Notes under the pieces: generated by a model
What the model saw: only the letters and a program-made list of their open reading frames with translations
Databases searched by the model: none
What the model was told of the DNA's origin: nothing
DNA from: Tenodera sinensis
Taxonomy: Eukaryota > Arthropoda > Insecta > Mantodea > Mantidae
DNA length: 64,000 nucleotides
NCBI GenBank assembly: GCA_030765045.1
Contig: CM060971.1
Coordinates: forward strand, 122,008,680 to 122,072,679
Direction of reading: 5' to 3'
Translations under genes and position numbers: made by a program
Shown: piece after piece, positions 47,839 through 58,290 of the stretch
Layout: each line of letters opens with the position of its first letter
Position numbering within the stretch: the stretch's first letter is position 1

Positions 47839-49070
47839 CTGCATCCTTGATATTAGCTTATCGATGAATCCTCTTGCTTCTCCATGTGTCCTGTGACGTC
47901 CTAGGTACCACGAGAGGGCGAGAGGCAGTGAAGTAAGCATTAACGTTGTTACAACACGCACAAACACTGCCGATTCAGCCATGTACTTGCCAACTGCTGC
48001 CACAGGAAGCAACATTGTTGCCAACCCAACCAAAGGTAGGAAGAGGACAAGGCCCACCAGCGCCAACGTGCTACGAATTAAGCCATACCAGGTGGCCCCC
48101 TGAGAACACAACACAGCTATCTGCCACCAGGACAGTGTAACACAATGTGGTATCAGAGTTTTGTATGTTCCTCGCCAATTGTCTCGTGATGCAATCTTAG
48201 CAAACACAGCTGGAATGAGAAGATAAAACACTGCCCGGAAGTTTAGACAGAATTCCACTCCATTTCCCACAACATATGAAGCAAATGTTGGTACACGTAT
48301 GTCTAAAAACCTCCAACCTTGTCTCACTACTGCATCTGTTTCATAGGGATACTTGGCAAGGACGTGCACAGCAAATGATAAGAGAGTGAGAAAGTCGGGG
48401 GAACGCTTGTTGTCCATGAAGGCGTACAAAGTTAGGAACGTTAGAAACAAAGCAAGAACTGTGAGCTCCGACTGTGGCGTCCACTGTGGGGCTATCAGAG
48501 GATACACTATCAGGTTGATAACAAGAGCGAGAAAGAAGTGAGCATAAGGCTGCAGTTTACTGCTGCAATATTGGTACTCTGCCTCTTCAGGATTCAAGTT
48601 ACCTCCACTGTATCTGAGGAAGAGCCGAGACCACACTCGGAAGTCATTAAACTCACGTCTGCGCTGAAGCATCTCAAACGTCGACACCACCATCACACAG
48701 AACGATACGTAGTAAAGTATCATAGGAATGAACAGAATAAGACTTTCTGTTCCTAAAATAGAATACAAAAATAGCAGAATTAAAGTCTGAATGTTTGAGA
48801 CAGCAAGAGGAAACAGGTTTGCTAACAGGGGTGCTCCTCTTCGGGCTAATGTTTCAACTAACTTCTCATAAACATTTCTAATGGTAATGATTGGGTGAAG
48901 AAATATTCCATGTAGGAAATTGATGGCTTCTGCATCTCGCTGACATGGATCACTTAACGTTAAAACACGATGTACTAGTGGCAACTCCCCACGTGAATAC
49001 ATAGCTGCTGCAGACACGAGATGGTCTTCTGTGAGCTTCTCTCCAGAGTACTCTCCCCGCTGTGTCCAGT
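47839..49070 (-). CDS. WFS1: Wolframin, main membrane-domain exon
   Basis: Acceptor GTTTGCTTCAG precedes 49070. Two bases complete an Asp codon, then 410 codons end with SRMQ before donor GTAAGAGT. The N-terminal part TEDHLVSAAAMYSRGELP fits the EF-hand-like stretch before the membrane core of wolframin. Hydrophobic segments follow in order: ILLFLYSILG, LILFIPMILYYVSFCVMVV, PYAHFFLALVINLIVYPLI, LTVLALFLTFLTLYAF, FLTLLSFAVHVLA, FRAVFYLLIPAVF, WWQIAVLCSQGATWYGL, LALVGLVLFLPLVGLATML and VVTTLMLTSLPLALSWYL. The motif LQPYAHFFL and the order of helices are the basis of the family call. The protein sits in the ER membrane. Vertebrate WFS1 has this part in one large exon too. Confidence 0.96.
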
Positions 49071-49409
49071 CTGAAGCAAACAAACAACACTTTCTTAACA
49101 GTCAAGCAATATATATCAACAAATATAACAGGCTTTACTTTTCTCATGTAGGTTCTGAATAGAAGACAAACCAAGGTTTCGTGCCTTTTCAACCCCATCC
49201 TCAGTGTCACTATTTATTCCACTCCCCACTGTTACGGACATTAAGTGACAGATTTTTGCCTATTGTATTGCCAACCATTAAAAGCAAAACAAATTTGTTA
49301 ACAGAATCAATTAGCGGTATTTCAAAATTCACAAATATAAATACAAATGTAATATTATTATCTTTAAATCTAGGAGTGGAAGGTAATTATTATTTTCAAT
49401 TCTTAATCT
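49071..49409. other. Wolframin intron, unique part
   Basis: Non-coding; nothing recognised. Confidence 0.5.
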
Positions 49410-49665
49410 TAGCAGCACAGTGGCTGAACAGTTAATTGGCCCGGGTACGATCCCAGGGACCTGCTTCGTGATAGACGAAGCAACGTCTCTGCGTGTTTTC
49501 TCCAGGTTCTCTGGTTTCCACCAATTGCGGCATCACCACCTTTCCTGCATGTCATGTCATCCTGACCACCCACTTCCAGGTCTTCAGTCTGTGCAGTCCA
49601 TAGGTTCGTCTGACCCAATACCCTATCCGGCCTTAAAGTGTAAAGCACAATTGAAAATAGTTCCT
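49410..49665 (+). mobile_element. tRNA-derived SINE
   Basis: The tRNA-like head AGCACAGTGGCTGAACAG is followed by a box-B-like CGGGTACGATCCCAGG (about 49442-49457), then a body containing CTGCGTGTTTTCTCCAGGTT, typical of insect tRNA SINE bodies. The right end is near AAAGTGTAAAGCACAA. Confidence 0.7.
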
Positions 49666-49739
49666 TACTACATTGCTTGATACTTTCAAGTAATGAACGG
49701 GATCAATACATACCATAATTGAACTTAAGAAACATTTAG

Positions 49740-49927
49740 ACATGAGCATAAATTATTATTTATTTATGCCAACAAGCTTACTGCTGGTGTTTTTAAAACA
49801 CACAAGCCGTGTGTGGGCAATGTTTAAGAGGTTCAATCAGAAATAAAAAATTCATTGCCATAGCTGGGATTTGAACCACGGATCTTCCGCTATCAAGCAG
49901 CTGCTCTAACCATTAAGCTACCATGGC
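49740..49927 (-). mobile_element. tRNA-like SINE with good acceptor stem
   Basis: On the minus strand the head GCCATGGTAGCTTAATGGTT (box A) leads to GTGGTTCAAATCCCAGC (box B) and CTATGGCA. The seven terminal bases GCCATGG pair with CTATGGC, with one G-T pair, as in a tRNA acceptor stem, but anticodon and T stems pair poorly. A tail containing CATAAATAAATAATAA follows, so I call a tRNA-derived SINE rather than a tRNA gene. Confidence 0.7.
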
Positions 49928-50131
49928 CAACTTGCCAGTACGGCATTAAATTCCCCAGCTGATTCATACTTTTTCCCGGTTAACTACAAGGGAATCTCAC
50001 ATCAGAGATAAATACCCCAAGGGCATGAATATTGCACTTCCATTTATTATCACGTGTTACTCGGTAATTCTCCGATTGCAGTGAAGTGATGCTCTGACAC
50101 TCGTATTACTAGTAATGCACATGAAGTCAGT
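49928..50131. other. Intron spacer
   Basis: Nothing recognised. Confidence 0.4.
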
Positions 50132-50380
50132 GTGGTGAAGTGTTCAGTTTCTCAGACTAGTCAAGGAAACATTAAAGCCGAAAGCCTCACAAGTGGTGAA
50201 AAGACTATTGTATTATATGTGTTTAACTTTTTCTTTAAAAGTTATCACTCTCTGACTGTGAAAGGTGTAACCGAATTGACATTTGAAACAACTGGTATTT
50301 CTATGTATACTGTTTCAAAAGAAATGAAACAAACAGCTTTAGGCAAAGTGAATGACTGTAAAAAGTGTTATTTACTTTAA
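50132..50380 (+). pseudogene. Possible transposase HTH fragment
   Basis: An 82-codon frame contains SGEKTIVLYVFNFFFK, then LTFETTGISMYTVSKEMKQT. The pattern (A/E)xTGISxxTVSK is a helix-turn-helix recognition segment of the kind found at the N-terminus of several transposases. No catalytic domain follows; the frame ends in TAA 45 bases before the LTR element. Family uncertain. Confidence 0.4.
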
Positions 50381-50884
50381 AATGCACACCTAGTTTCATT
50401 TTAAACAAAGGGCCTCCTATAATAGTGAGACAGAATATTAGAAGACCCCAATAGAAAATCGTTCATATAAATGTTTGTTAAAAGTGTATAAATATTAGAA
50501 TTGTTTGTGGTCAATAATAAAAACTATTTGCACGGATGAATACGGTGGATGAAGACAAAATGGCGGAGTGTCGTGTCAAAGCGACGCCAAGAAACGATTC
50601 AGTAGCGTCTATATGTTCAAGGTGATAAGACGTGTTTTGGTAGCATGCGAACATGGAACTTTCACCAAACTTTTATCCAGCATAAATTCTACTAAATAAG
50701 GAAAAATGTAAAGGTTTTTAAGTGTTTAATATGGTGCTGAGAGTGTAAAATATCGAAGTGTTAATAAATAAGTACATTGTGATAAAGGAACACTGATATA
50801 TGCATTCCATCTGTTACCACGACCTTGTAGATAGAAAATGAGTCTCATAGCACAGCCAATTTCCTTTAACCTCTTCAGGGATAT

Positions 50885-50945
50885 GGACGTGAAATCACGT
50901 CCATTTAAAATGACGGACGAGCGATATGGACGTGTATACACGTCC
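50885..50945. promoter_or_regulatory. Two subterminal palindromes in the piggyBac left end
   Basis: GGACGTGAAATCACGTCC at 50885-50902 and GGACGTGTATACACGTCC at 50928-50945 share the arms GGACGTG and CACGTCC. They lie 15 and 58 bases inside the element end and could be transposase-binding sites; this role is inferred from position and symmetry only. Confidence 0.5.
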
Positions 50946-51056
50946 TGTGCGTTTGTGCATTTAACCCTTATTTATCCTCTATCTAACTCAACTTATTTTA
51001 ATTTTCCCCCGTTATGAAACATTTTATTAAATTCTATATGCTTTACTGGCTTACCT

Positions 51057-52819
51057 TTATATGTTCCTTCTGCAGTGATATGCCTCAAAACAGGGATAAA
51101 CACACAAGGGCACATCTCCACATTCGCCACAGATCATCCCAGTTTCCTTACGGATTCCCTTCTTGCGGCACACGAAACACCTTCGAGATGGGCGGGACTT
51201 CTTTGCTGTTGACGGTATCCTTTTAGGATAATGTTTTCCTTGAAGTCTGAGGGGTGCAGGGGTTTTGGATTTTCTACCCCCAGTATGAAGAGGCCTCTCA
51301 ACCTGGTATTGTTCAATTAGGCTGCGAGCTATTGATAGTCGAAAGTCCAGGTAGGTCATTGTCTTGTGTGGGTTTAGAGCTCTCCAAATTACCAAACAAT
51401 TGTATATGGTTATATCCAGCTGGTGCAAAATACCTTTTTATACCATTTCACTGTTTTTCGTAAAGAGGGATATGCTTGCAATACCTGATCTACTAGATCG
51501 ACACCGCCCATGTGCATATTGTATTCCTGGATAACGTCAGGCTTGAAAATGCACATTTTGGTATGGGCATCTGTTTTTCCAGTGTCAATCATCAAAATCT
51601 TAGAGCTGCAATTGGATAATGCCGTAACTACCCTCCTGCCCTGCCAGGCAAGGTAGGTCAAAGGTGGGAGCTGACGCACCTCCATTTCCCCTCTCCTTAG
51701 AGCCTTCGTATTCACATCTTTTGGCAAACCAATACGATTTGAACGTACTGTTCCAATTGCATTAGTCTTTCTTTTGTGTAAGGCCATGAATAATTTAGGA
51801 GAGCTGTACCAGTTATCTAAGTACACAGTCCTACCCTGATCAAGCACAGGTTCCATTAGGTGCATTACTATGGAGCCAGATAAGCCCAAATCTTTGTCTC
51901 CAGTATTGTCAGTCCCTTGACCAGTGTAAATGCAACTATTGTAAAGATATCCCGTTTTACTTTCACAAACATCAAAACTCTTTATGCCAAATCTAGCCCT
52001 TTTTGTTTTGATGTATTGCTTCCAACCTAAGCGGCCCTTCCAAAGCATTAGGCTTTCATCAACAGTGACCTTTTCACCAGGCACATAATTTTCTTTAAAT
52101 TTTGAAATAATATAATCGAAAACAGGCCTAATTTTGTGGAGTTTGTCATTTACATTCTCTGTGCAGGTGAAATGAAGGAACCGCAAAATTGACGTAAACC
52201 TGTTATTTGACATGCATTTTCCAAAAAAAAGAGTAGCTAGCATGTCATCTGTGGACCAATACATGTATAATGCAGGTTTACGAATAACACCCATAAGTAT
52301 AATTAGACCAATTAGCCTGTAAATCTCATTACTGTCATTACAATCTGTTACTTCTGTCCACCTTTGAATTCTGCTCTTAGGCCCTAATTTACCTTTAGAG
52401 AGCAGGTCTTCCTTCACCTTACTCGCATATACATTTGTTTCTGAAACAATGAGAGACACTAAGTCGGTAGTAAAAAATTTTGTAAAAATGTCAATTGGTT
52501 GGCTGTCAGAAGTCAGCTGAGCCTGGGATTGAACACCAGACCCTGTGCTCGTGAAGATGTGCCTGTTTGTATTGGAATTGTTTTCAGCACTCCACAATGC
52601 TGACTCTTCACGAACACCTGAAGGAAGTTGGTCACGTTCTTCCTCACTGCTACTCGTGCCTATATCCTCCACACCCCCCTCAAATTCGGAAAATTCGCCA
52701 TCAATATCCAAATCGCTGTCACACAGCAAGAAGTCCTCCACATTATCGTGTGTAATTTCAGAAGCCCTTACACTTCCACCACTCGCTAACCTTTGTGCAA
52801 CACTGCTTGTTGATGCCAT
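51057..52819 (-). pseudogene. piggyBac transposase with one frameshift
   Basis: The frame starts with MASTSSVAQRLASGGS at 52819. An acidic N-terminus is followed by the DDE-type core. Likely catalytic Asp residues are D254 (VTVDESLMLWKGRL), D335 (VYLDNWYSSP) and D441 (MGGVDLVDQV), the piggyBac DDD pattern. The first frame stops after VKWYKKVF at 51410. The next frame supplies HQLDITIYNCLVIW and the Cys-rich zinc-binding tail (CFVCRKKGIRK ... CGECGDVPLC) and stops at 51057. The break lies at a run of four A on the plus strand (51427-51430), consistent with loss of one base. It could also be a sequencing error. Confidence 0.92.
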
Positions 52820-53734
52820 GTTTTAGCTCTGAGATGTAACACTCAATAGCTTCTAACTTCAGCTACAAGCAGGAAAGTATACGTATGCATTTCAAGAAAG
52901 AAACAAACGGAGCCTGTAAGCTATATCCAAGTTACGAAACACGTGTAAGGAAAAATTGCAAACCTGCTTTATTCTGATGACTCACAGACCACGCATACAC
53001 TAGTGCTTTATTTCACACTACGCTTTGTTTTGCTGATGCAAGGGCCACACATACAATGGGTTGACTACTGTTTCTTTCACAGAACTTATATTAGGCGCCT
53101 TCGACAAAGCAAAGTTAACTTTTTACCACAGTGAAACAAATAGTGCCATTTCAACGATTTGTAAATGCAACTCAACATTGCTGATGATGTACATGTATAC
53201 TGCATATAGTGAGTTTTATACCAGTTTTTGTTTCATTAAAATAACTTAAAATTTATGCAAAATACAGCTGTGTATTTAGGAAGCACTTTTAGCGCATTTA
53301 ACAATTTAAATGCCCTGCGCTGGATATTGGATATCCGTTCTTGGCCTGCAGAGCTTTTAAATGGCTGTCGCTCAAGAGGTTAATAATCATTAAAAACCGC
53401 ATCAAAATGGCTTACCCAACGTGGAACTCGAATTTAGGATGGAATGCAAATTACGGGAATTGAAATCACGATAAACATCAAGTGACGCCATCTCATCGCG
53501 CAGGAAAGAAGACGCCATTAGACCATCGTTTGATATCGCCAACAGAACACTGATGAACGGATAATCAACGATACACCAAAACCACCGATGCACGGATAAT
53601 CAACGCGGGAAAACACCGGAGATCATCTAGCGAAGCCAACTGCCCAGGAGACGTACATAACTGGACGAAGCAACGAAAAAAAAAAAAGTAGGATCAAAAA
53701 TTTTTGTTTTCACATACAGTTTATTTTCATTTTT

Positions 53735-55825
53735 ATGTTACTGAGAAGCGGCAAAGTAGTGGGACTTTTAACCCTAAGTGAATTGAATAAAGAAATTAAA
53801 ATGTCGCGAAAAGAGATAGAAACAGGAGTGGGGGAAGGGGCAGATAGGCCTAGTTATCAAATAGAAACAGAAAGTGAGGAACAGCTAGCAATAAGCAAAG
53901 ACCAAAGGTTAATGATGATCATGTTTGAAAAACTAGAACAAAGTTTAGGTCAGAAAATGGAACAGAATAGGGCAGAATTAAAACAGGACATAGAACAAAG
54001 TTTAGGTCAGCAAATAGAGGGAGTGAGAGAGGACTTGGAAAATAATAAAAAAGAAATAGGTCAGAAAATGGAACAAAACAAGGTAGAATTAGGTCAGAAA
54101 ATGGAACAAAATAACGCAGAATTAAAACAGGACATAGAACAAAGTTTAGGTCAGAATAAGGAAGAAATAGGTCAGAAAATGGAAGAAGTGAGACAGAATT
54201 TAGAACAGAAAATAGAATTAGGAAGACAGGAGTGTAAAGAAAATATGAAAGTAATGGAAACTAATTTAAAATTAGTACATAAAAACTTAAATGAGACAAA
54301 GGAAGCCTTAGAAGCTAGGATAGAAACTGTAGGAGATAGGATGGGAAAAATAGAATCAGAAATGAGAGAGAATAAGATTGTGTTAGAAGGAGAAATTGCT
54401 AGATGTAGAGATGAAATAACAGAATGCAATACAAGTGTAGACTATAAGATTACAAATGTAAAAGCAGAAATAACTGAGGAATTAAGGAAAGAGATTGAGG
54501 TAGTAAAGAAAGACATTATTAATGAAACTGTAGAACAAATTGTAATTCCTAAAATTAAGACGATGACTGATGTGGTACATTCGCAACAGGATGCTATAAA
54601 TGATATGAAACAAAGCCACTTAGAAATAAAGAATGATTTAAAATCAATTTGTGAAGAAATGAAAAAAAGGAAAGAAAGTTTGGCTAATGTAAATGATGTT
54701 GTGAATGCACTACAAAGGCAAGATGATTTAGATGTAAGTAATGTACAAGATGAGAGTTATTTGAATGATGTACAAAATGTTGACTCACCATACAGAGAAA
54801 GAGGTTCACAACCAAACAATGACACAACACATAACACATGTTACACCAACAGTATATTACATGAAATCACACCACCTACATTTGACGAGGAGAAGGGAGA
54901 CGATCCAAAACTCTTTGTTAAAGAGATGGAAGAGTATTTTAAAGTGAAAAGGATACCAAATGCGCTTAGGATGATGATAGTCAAGAAAAGCTTAAAAAAC
55001 AAGGCATTAGAATGGCTCAGGTTAACACTAGCTGGTCATGAGTCGTATAGTTCATTCAGAAATTTATTCCTATCAAGGTATTGGGGCCCAGCTAAGCAAA
55101 ACCAAACTAGGGTAGAGCTAGCGACAGGTAGATATGATCCAACCAAAGGGTTATCGCTAGTCGATTATTTTATGAAAGTAGCCAACAAAGGAAAGCTATT
55201 AGACCCCAACTTGTCGGAAGCAGAACTAATTACCAGCATAACAAGACATTTCCCAGACACAGTGAGAACAGGGTTAATTGTTGCGAGGCCAGTAGATTTT
55301 GCAGATATGATAGAATTGCTGACAGCCTTCGAAACACAAAATGGTCGGTCTAATGAGCATAGACATAGGAACGGTCACCCAAACTCACCCATCTTAAACC
55401 GGAGCACGGCTACGAACAACCAGAGTGAGGGAGAAGATAGAAATACTAGGAGCACCCATGAAAGGGGGAGAGGGGCACACCATTTCCCACAACCACATAA
55501 TCATGGCGAGAGGATGGAGAACACAAGACAGTGGTACCACGACACAATACCAAGGGGTGAATCGAGATACAGAACATATACATATGATCGTGGAAGACCA
55601 GGAGACCGTACCCATCAAGTGAATCACATACGATTCTGTAGGGAATACTTCAACAACCAAAGACCGTCATACAACAGAGGTTCACACCAAAGGGGCAGAG
55701 ACCAATGGTACACTGGCAACATAAGACAGCAGGAAGTAGATGAAAACATGCCAAATAGGGCAGATGCTGCACAGAATACAGAAACAACAAACACCACCAA
55801 CATTCAGGGAAATTACAACAACTAA
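53735..55825 (+). CDS. Retrotransposon Gag-like protein, intact ORF
   Basis: 696 codons without interruption. Residues about 60-340 form a long, highly charged coiled coil with repeated LGQKMEQN and ELKQDIEQSLGQ segments. Residues about 380-510 hold a Ty3/gypsy-type retrotransposon Gag domain: FDEEKGDDPKLFVKEMEEYF, KNKALEWLRL, FRNLFLSRYWGP and ATGRYDPTKGLSLVDYF. The C-terminal 170 residues are basic and rich in Arg, Gly, His and Asn, without a CCHC zinc knuckle. The role would be capsid-like particle assembly and RNA packaging. An upstream in-frame Met context starts just after the LTR leader. Family call is by motif; no pol follows. Confidence 0.85.
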   Translation: MLLRSGKVVGLLTLSELNKEIKMSRKEIETGVGEGADRPSYQIETESEEQLAISKDQRLMMIMFEKLEQSLGQKMEQNRAELKQDIEQSLGQQIEGVREDLENNKKEIGQKMEQNKVELGQKMEQNNAELKQDIEQSLGQNKEEIGQKMEEVRQNLEQKIELGRQECKENMKVMETNLKLVHKNLNETKEALEARIETVGDRMGKIESEMRENKIVLEGEIARCRDEITECNTSVDYKITNVKAEITEELRKEIEVVKKDIINETVEQIVIPKIKTMTDVVHSQQDAINDMKQSHLEIKNDLKSICEEMKKRKESLANVNDVVNALQRQDDLDVSNVQDESYLNDVQNVDSPYRERGSQPNNDTTHNTCYTNSILHEITPPTFDEEKGDDPKLFVKEMEEYFKVKRIPNALRMMIVKKSLKNKALEWLRLTLAGHESYSSFRNLFLSRYWGPAKQNQTRVELATGRYDPTKGLSLVDYFMKVANKGKLLDPNLSEAELITSITRHFPDTVRTGLIVARPVDFADMIELLTAFETQNGRSNEHRHRNGHPNSPILNRSTATNNQSEGEDRNTRSTHERGRGAHHFPQPHNHGERMENTRQWYHDTIPRGESRYRTYTYDRGRPGDRTHQVNHIRFCREYFNNQRPSYNRGSHQRGRDQWYTGNIRQQEVDENMPNRADAAQNTETTNTTNIQGNYNN

Positions 55826-55919
55826 GTCCGTCCCAACTGACTGGATGACCAACAACACAAACCCTAAGCAGTTGACAATTGACATCGACACCATGATGGC
55901 TACACGAAGAGAAAGATGG

Positions 55920-56041
55920 AACCACTGGTCATAACAAAACAGCTGGGTGACCACACGTATGAGCTACAGAATACAAATGGCAAGTTGGTAGGAAGATACC
56001 ATAAAAATAAATTAAAGCCATACAAAGAAAGGACCAAATAG
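55920..56041 (+). pseudogene. Integrase C-terminal remnant
   Basis: Plus-strand reading KRKMEPLVITKQLGDHTYEL then GRYHKNKLKPYKERTK and a stop at 56039 matches the end of Ty3/gypsy integrases, where a chromo/GPY-like tail ends in GRxHxxxLKPY. It follows Gag after only about 95 bases, so nearly all of pol was lost in one deletion. Confidence 0.75.
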
Positions 56042-56800
56042 TCTTTGCCAACAAATATGTAAGGCAGGAATAGTAGAGATGATGGAAAATAACAATTTTT
56101 TATGGGTTACTTATAGAAAATTATGTTCAGATTAGAAAATACGACAAAAAAAGAAAATCAACATAGTCATTGGCTATATTGACCACAAAGAGCATTGTCA
56201 ACAAAGACAGATGAGGACACTAATTGTCATTAAAGAAATGAATTATAGCGACAGAAGATAGTATGTTTTTGACATAAGGATGTCAGGGACAAAAATAAAA
56301 AGGAATCAATTATGATGACAAAGATATAATATTTCGACACAAAGATGTCGAGGGTGAATTGAGAAGAAAAATAATACAATTGCAGAATAATTATAAGTAT
56401 AGAAGTTTTCTCTTATAGAAATAAGAGACAAAGAAGTGACAATTAGTGAAGTAAGGAAAACCATAATCAGAAAAGCAATGCCCATGAATTAAGATGGATA
56501 TAGCCAATGCTAAGCTCGAAGAAATATTGAACCAAATAATAATGAATAATAACCCAATTAAGAAAAATGGTACCATTAGTAACATCAGAGTTTAAGAATT
56601 GACTCAATGATCTGCCTATACATAATAAACTTACAAGACAAAGAAGGCAAAGAACTGAATAAAATATTGCCATAAACATGATCATAATCATTTGCTCAAA
56701 ATTTGTATCTTGTTTTTCTCTCCTCATAACAAAGAATACAAGTCAAAAACCACATAATAAACCATGATACACTTAAATTATATTTGTGTTAATGTCAAAT
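56042..56800. other. LTR element 3' non-coding region
   Basis: AT-rich sequence between the integrase remnant and the short tandem repeat. No frame of any length with a family signature. Confidence 0.5.
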
Positions 56801-57135
56801 GTACAATAACTGAGTATGTGTTGTATAAGAACTGAATATGTGTTGTACAATAACTGAATATGTATTGTATAATAAATGAATATGTATTGTATAATAACTG
56901 GATATGTTGTGTAATAACTAAATGTGTTGTACAATAACTGAATATGTATTGTATAATAACAGAACATATGTGGTATGATAACTGGATATATTATACAATA
57001 ACTGAACATGTATTGTATAATAACTGGATATGTTGTATAATAACTGAACACATGTGGTACAATAACTGAATATGTATTGTATAATAACTGAATATGTGAT
57101 GTATAACAACTGAACATATATTGTGTAGTAATTGA
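56801..57135. repeat. Degenerate 20-23-bp AT-rich tandem repeat
   Basis: Imperfect units around ATAACTGAATATGTATTGTA occur about 15 times within the LTR element, 3' of pol. A purine/A-rich stretch at 57170-57240 follows. Confidence 0.75.
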
Positions 57136-57335
57136 ATATGTGAAATTTATAAAGACATGCTGTATCATGCCAAAACAAGAGACAAAGACAAACAGCGAAG
57201 AAGACTGTAAAGAAAAGAAAAAAAAAAAAAAATATTGTACAAAGTGATTGCATCAGAGGAGTAAGGAGAAGGATTGTATTGTGTTTCAAGATTGTAAATA
57301 TAGGTGACAACTTGAAAAACAAAACAAGGGGCATA

Positions 57336-57800
57336 TGAGACAGAATATTAGAAGACCCCAATAGAAAATCGTTCATATAAATGTTTGTTAAAAGTGTATA
57401 AATATTAGAATTGTTTGTGGTCAATAATAAAAACTATTTGCGCGGATGAATACGGTGGATGAAGACAAAATGGCGGAGTGTCGTGTCAAAGCGACGCCAA
57501 GAAACGATTCAGTAGCGTCTATATGTTCAAGGTGATAAGACGTGTTTTGGTAGCATGCGAACATGGAACTTTCACCAAACTTTTATCCAGCATAAATTCT
57601 ACTAAATAAGGAAAAATGTAAAGGTTTTTAAGTGTTTAATATGGTGCTGAGAGTGTAAAATATCGAAGTGTTAATAAATAAATACATTGTGATAAAGAAA
57701 CATTGATATATGCATTCCATCTGTTACCACGACCTTGTAGATAGAAAACGAGTCTCATAGCACAGCCAATTTCCTTTAATAATCATTAAAAACCGCATCA
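57336..57800 (+). repeat. 3' LTR, intact, empty piggyBac site
   Basis: 465 bases from TGAGACAG to GCATCA, followed by target duplication ATAG. CCTTTAATAATC at 57774-57785 keeps the single TTAA that was used as target in the 5' LTR. Confidence 0.93.
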
Positions 57801-57983
57801 ATAGATAACGAACAGTGAAGAGCCATATCTTCCATATTTTAGGTAAACCACGTTCCACACTTTCCTGAAAGATGTTGGGTTTCAGTTTACAAAAAGAAAG
57901 AAAATTAATGTAATCGGGAAGCTATGGTGATGTGGAGACGTTACGTGAGATCTGAGGGTGCTATGCCTCAGTCTGAATGACTC

Positions 57984-58152
57984 ATGTATACTGCATATAA
58001 CAAGTTTTATACCAGTTTTTGTTTCATTAAAATAACTTAATATTTACACAAAATACAGCTGTGTATATACGAAGCACTTTTAGCGCTTTTAACAATTTAA
58101 ATGCTAGTAGTTCTCGGCTAGTAGACGTTTTAAATGGCCATCGCTCAAGAGG
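57984..58152. mobile_element. Second piggyBac right-end fragment
   Basis: CATGTATACTGCATATA, TTTTATACCAGTTTTTGTTT, ATACAGCTGTGTAT, GAAGCACTTTTAGCGC and CGCTCAAGAGG match the right end of the nearby element (53195-53379) with clear divergence. TTAA follows at 58153-58156. No left end was found, so it is a truncated relative. Confidence 0.85.
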
Positions 58153-58290
58153 TTAATGTTAGTCATTCATTAACAGAACAAATTAGGTAACTGCAGTTGT
58201 CACTAATATTTATTAATGTTTGTTCATTTACTGCATATAGCTGTATCATTTACTAACACAGTACGTTTAAAATATTTAAATATTAATTAC

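Larger units (their letters stand above)
50870..53379 (-). mobile_element. piggyBac-family DNA transposon in the LTR
   Basis: The element is bounded by TTAA at 50866-50869 and 53380-53383, and the paralogous 3' LTR has a single TTAA at the same place (57777-57780). The ends are CCTCTTCAGGG on the left and CTCAAGAGG on the right, imperfect terminal inverted repeats CCTCTTnAG. Length is 2,510 bases. The transposase gene reads leftwards. About 560 bases upstream of the transposase start and about 190 bases beyond its stop are non-coding. Confidence 0.95.
50426..53404 (+). repeat. 5' LTR, split by piggyBac
   Basis: LTR parts are 50426-50869 (444 bases) and 53384-53404 (21 bases). Together they equal the 465 bases of the intact 3' LTR. 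TATAAATATTAG near 50489 and AATAAAAAC near 50516 are candidate core promoter and poly(A) signals. Confidence 0.93.
50426..57800 (+). mobile_element. Ty3/gypsy-like LTR retrotransposon, pol deleted
   Basis: Two LTRs (465 bases each once the piggyBac insert is removed) begin TGAGACAG and end GCATCA, and ATAG flanks the element at 50422-50425 and 57801-57804. I count five base differences between the LTRs, all transitions, so the insertion is fairly recent. Between them are a Gag frame (53735-55825), a short integrase C-terminal remnant and a 1.3-kb non-coding tail. Protease, RT, RNase H and most of integrase are absent. A primer-binding-site candidate TGGCTTACCCAACGTGG starts three bases after the 5' LTR, and a purine-rich AAAACAAGGGG precedes the 3' LTR. 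Confidence 0.92.

Noticed and set aside
48353..48756. Plus-strand frames opposite the main wolframin exon
   Set aside because: They are antisense shadows of a well supported coding exon with matching splice sites.
49849..49925. Functional tRNA gene on the minus strand
   Set aside because: The acceptor stem pairs well, but anticodon and T stems do not, and a SINE tail follows.
52545..52826. Plus-strand frames opposite the piggyBac transposase
   Set aside because: Shadows of the transposase frame, without their own motifs.
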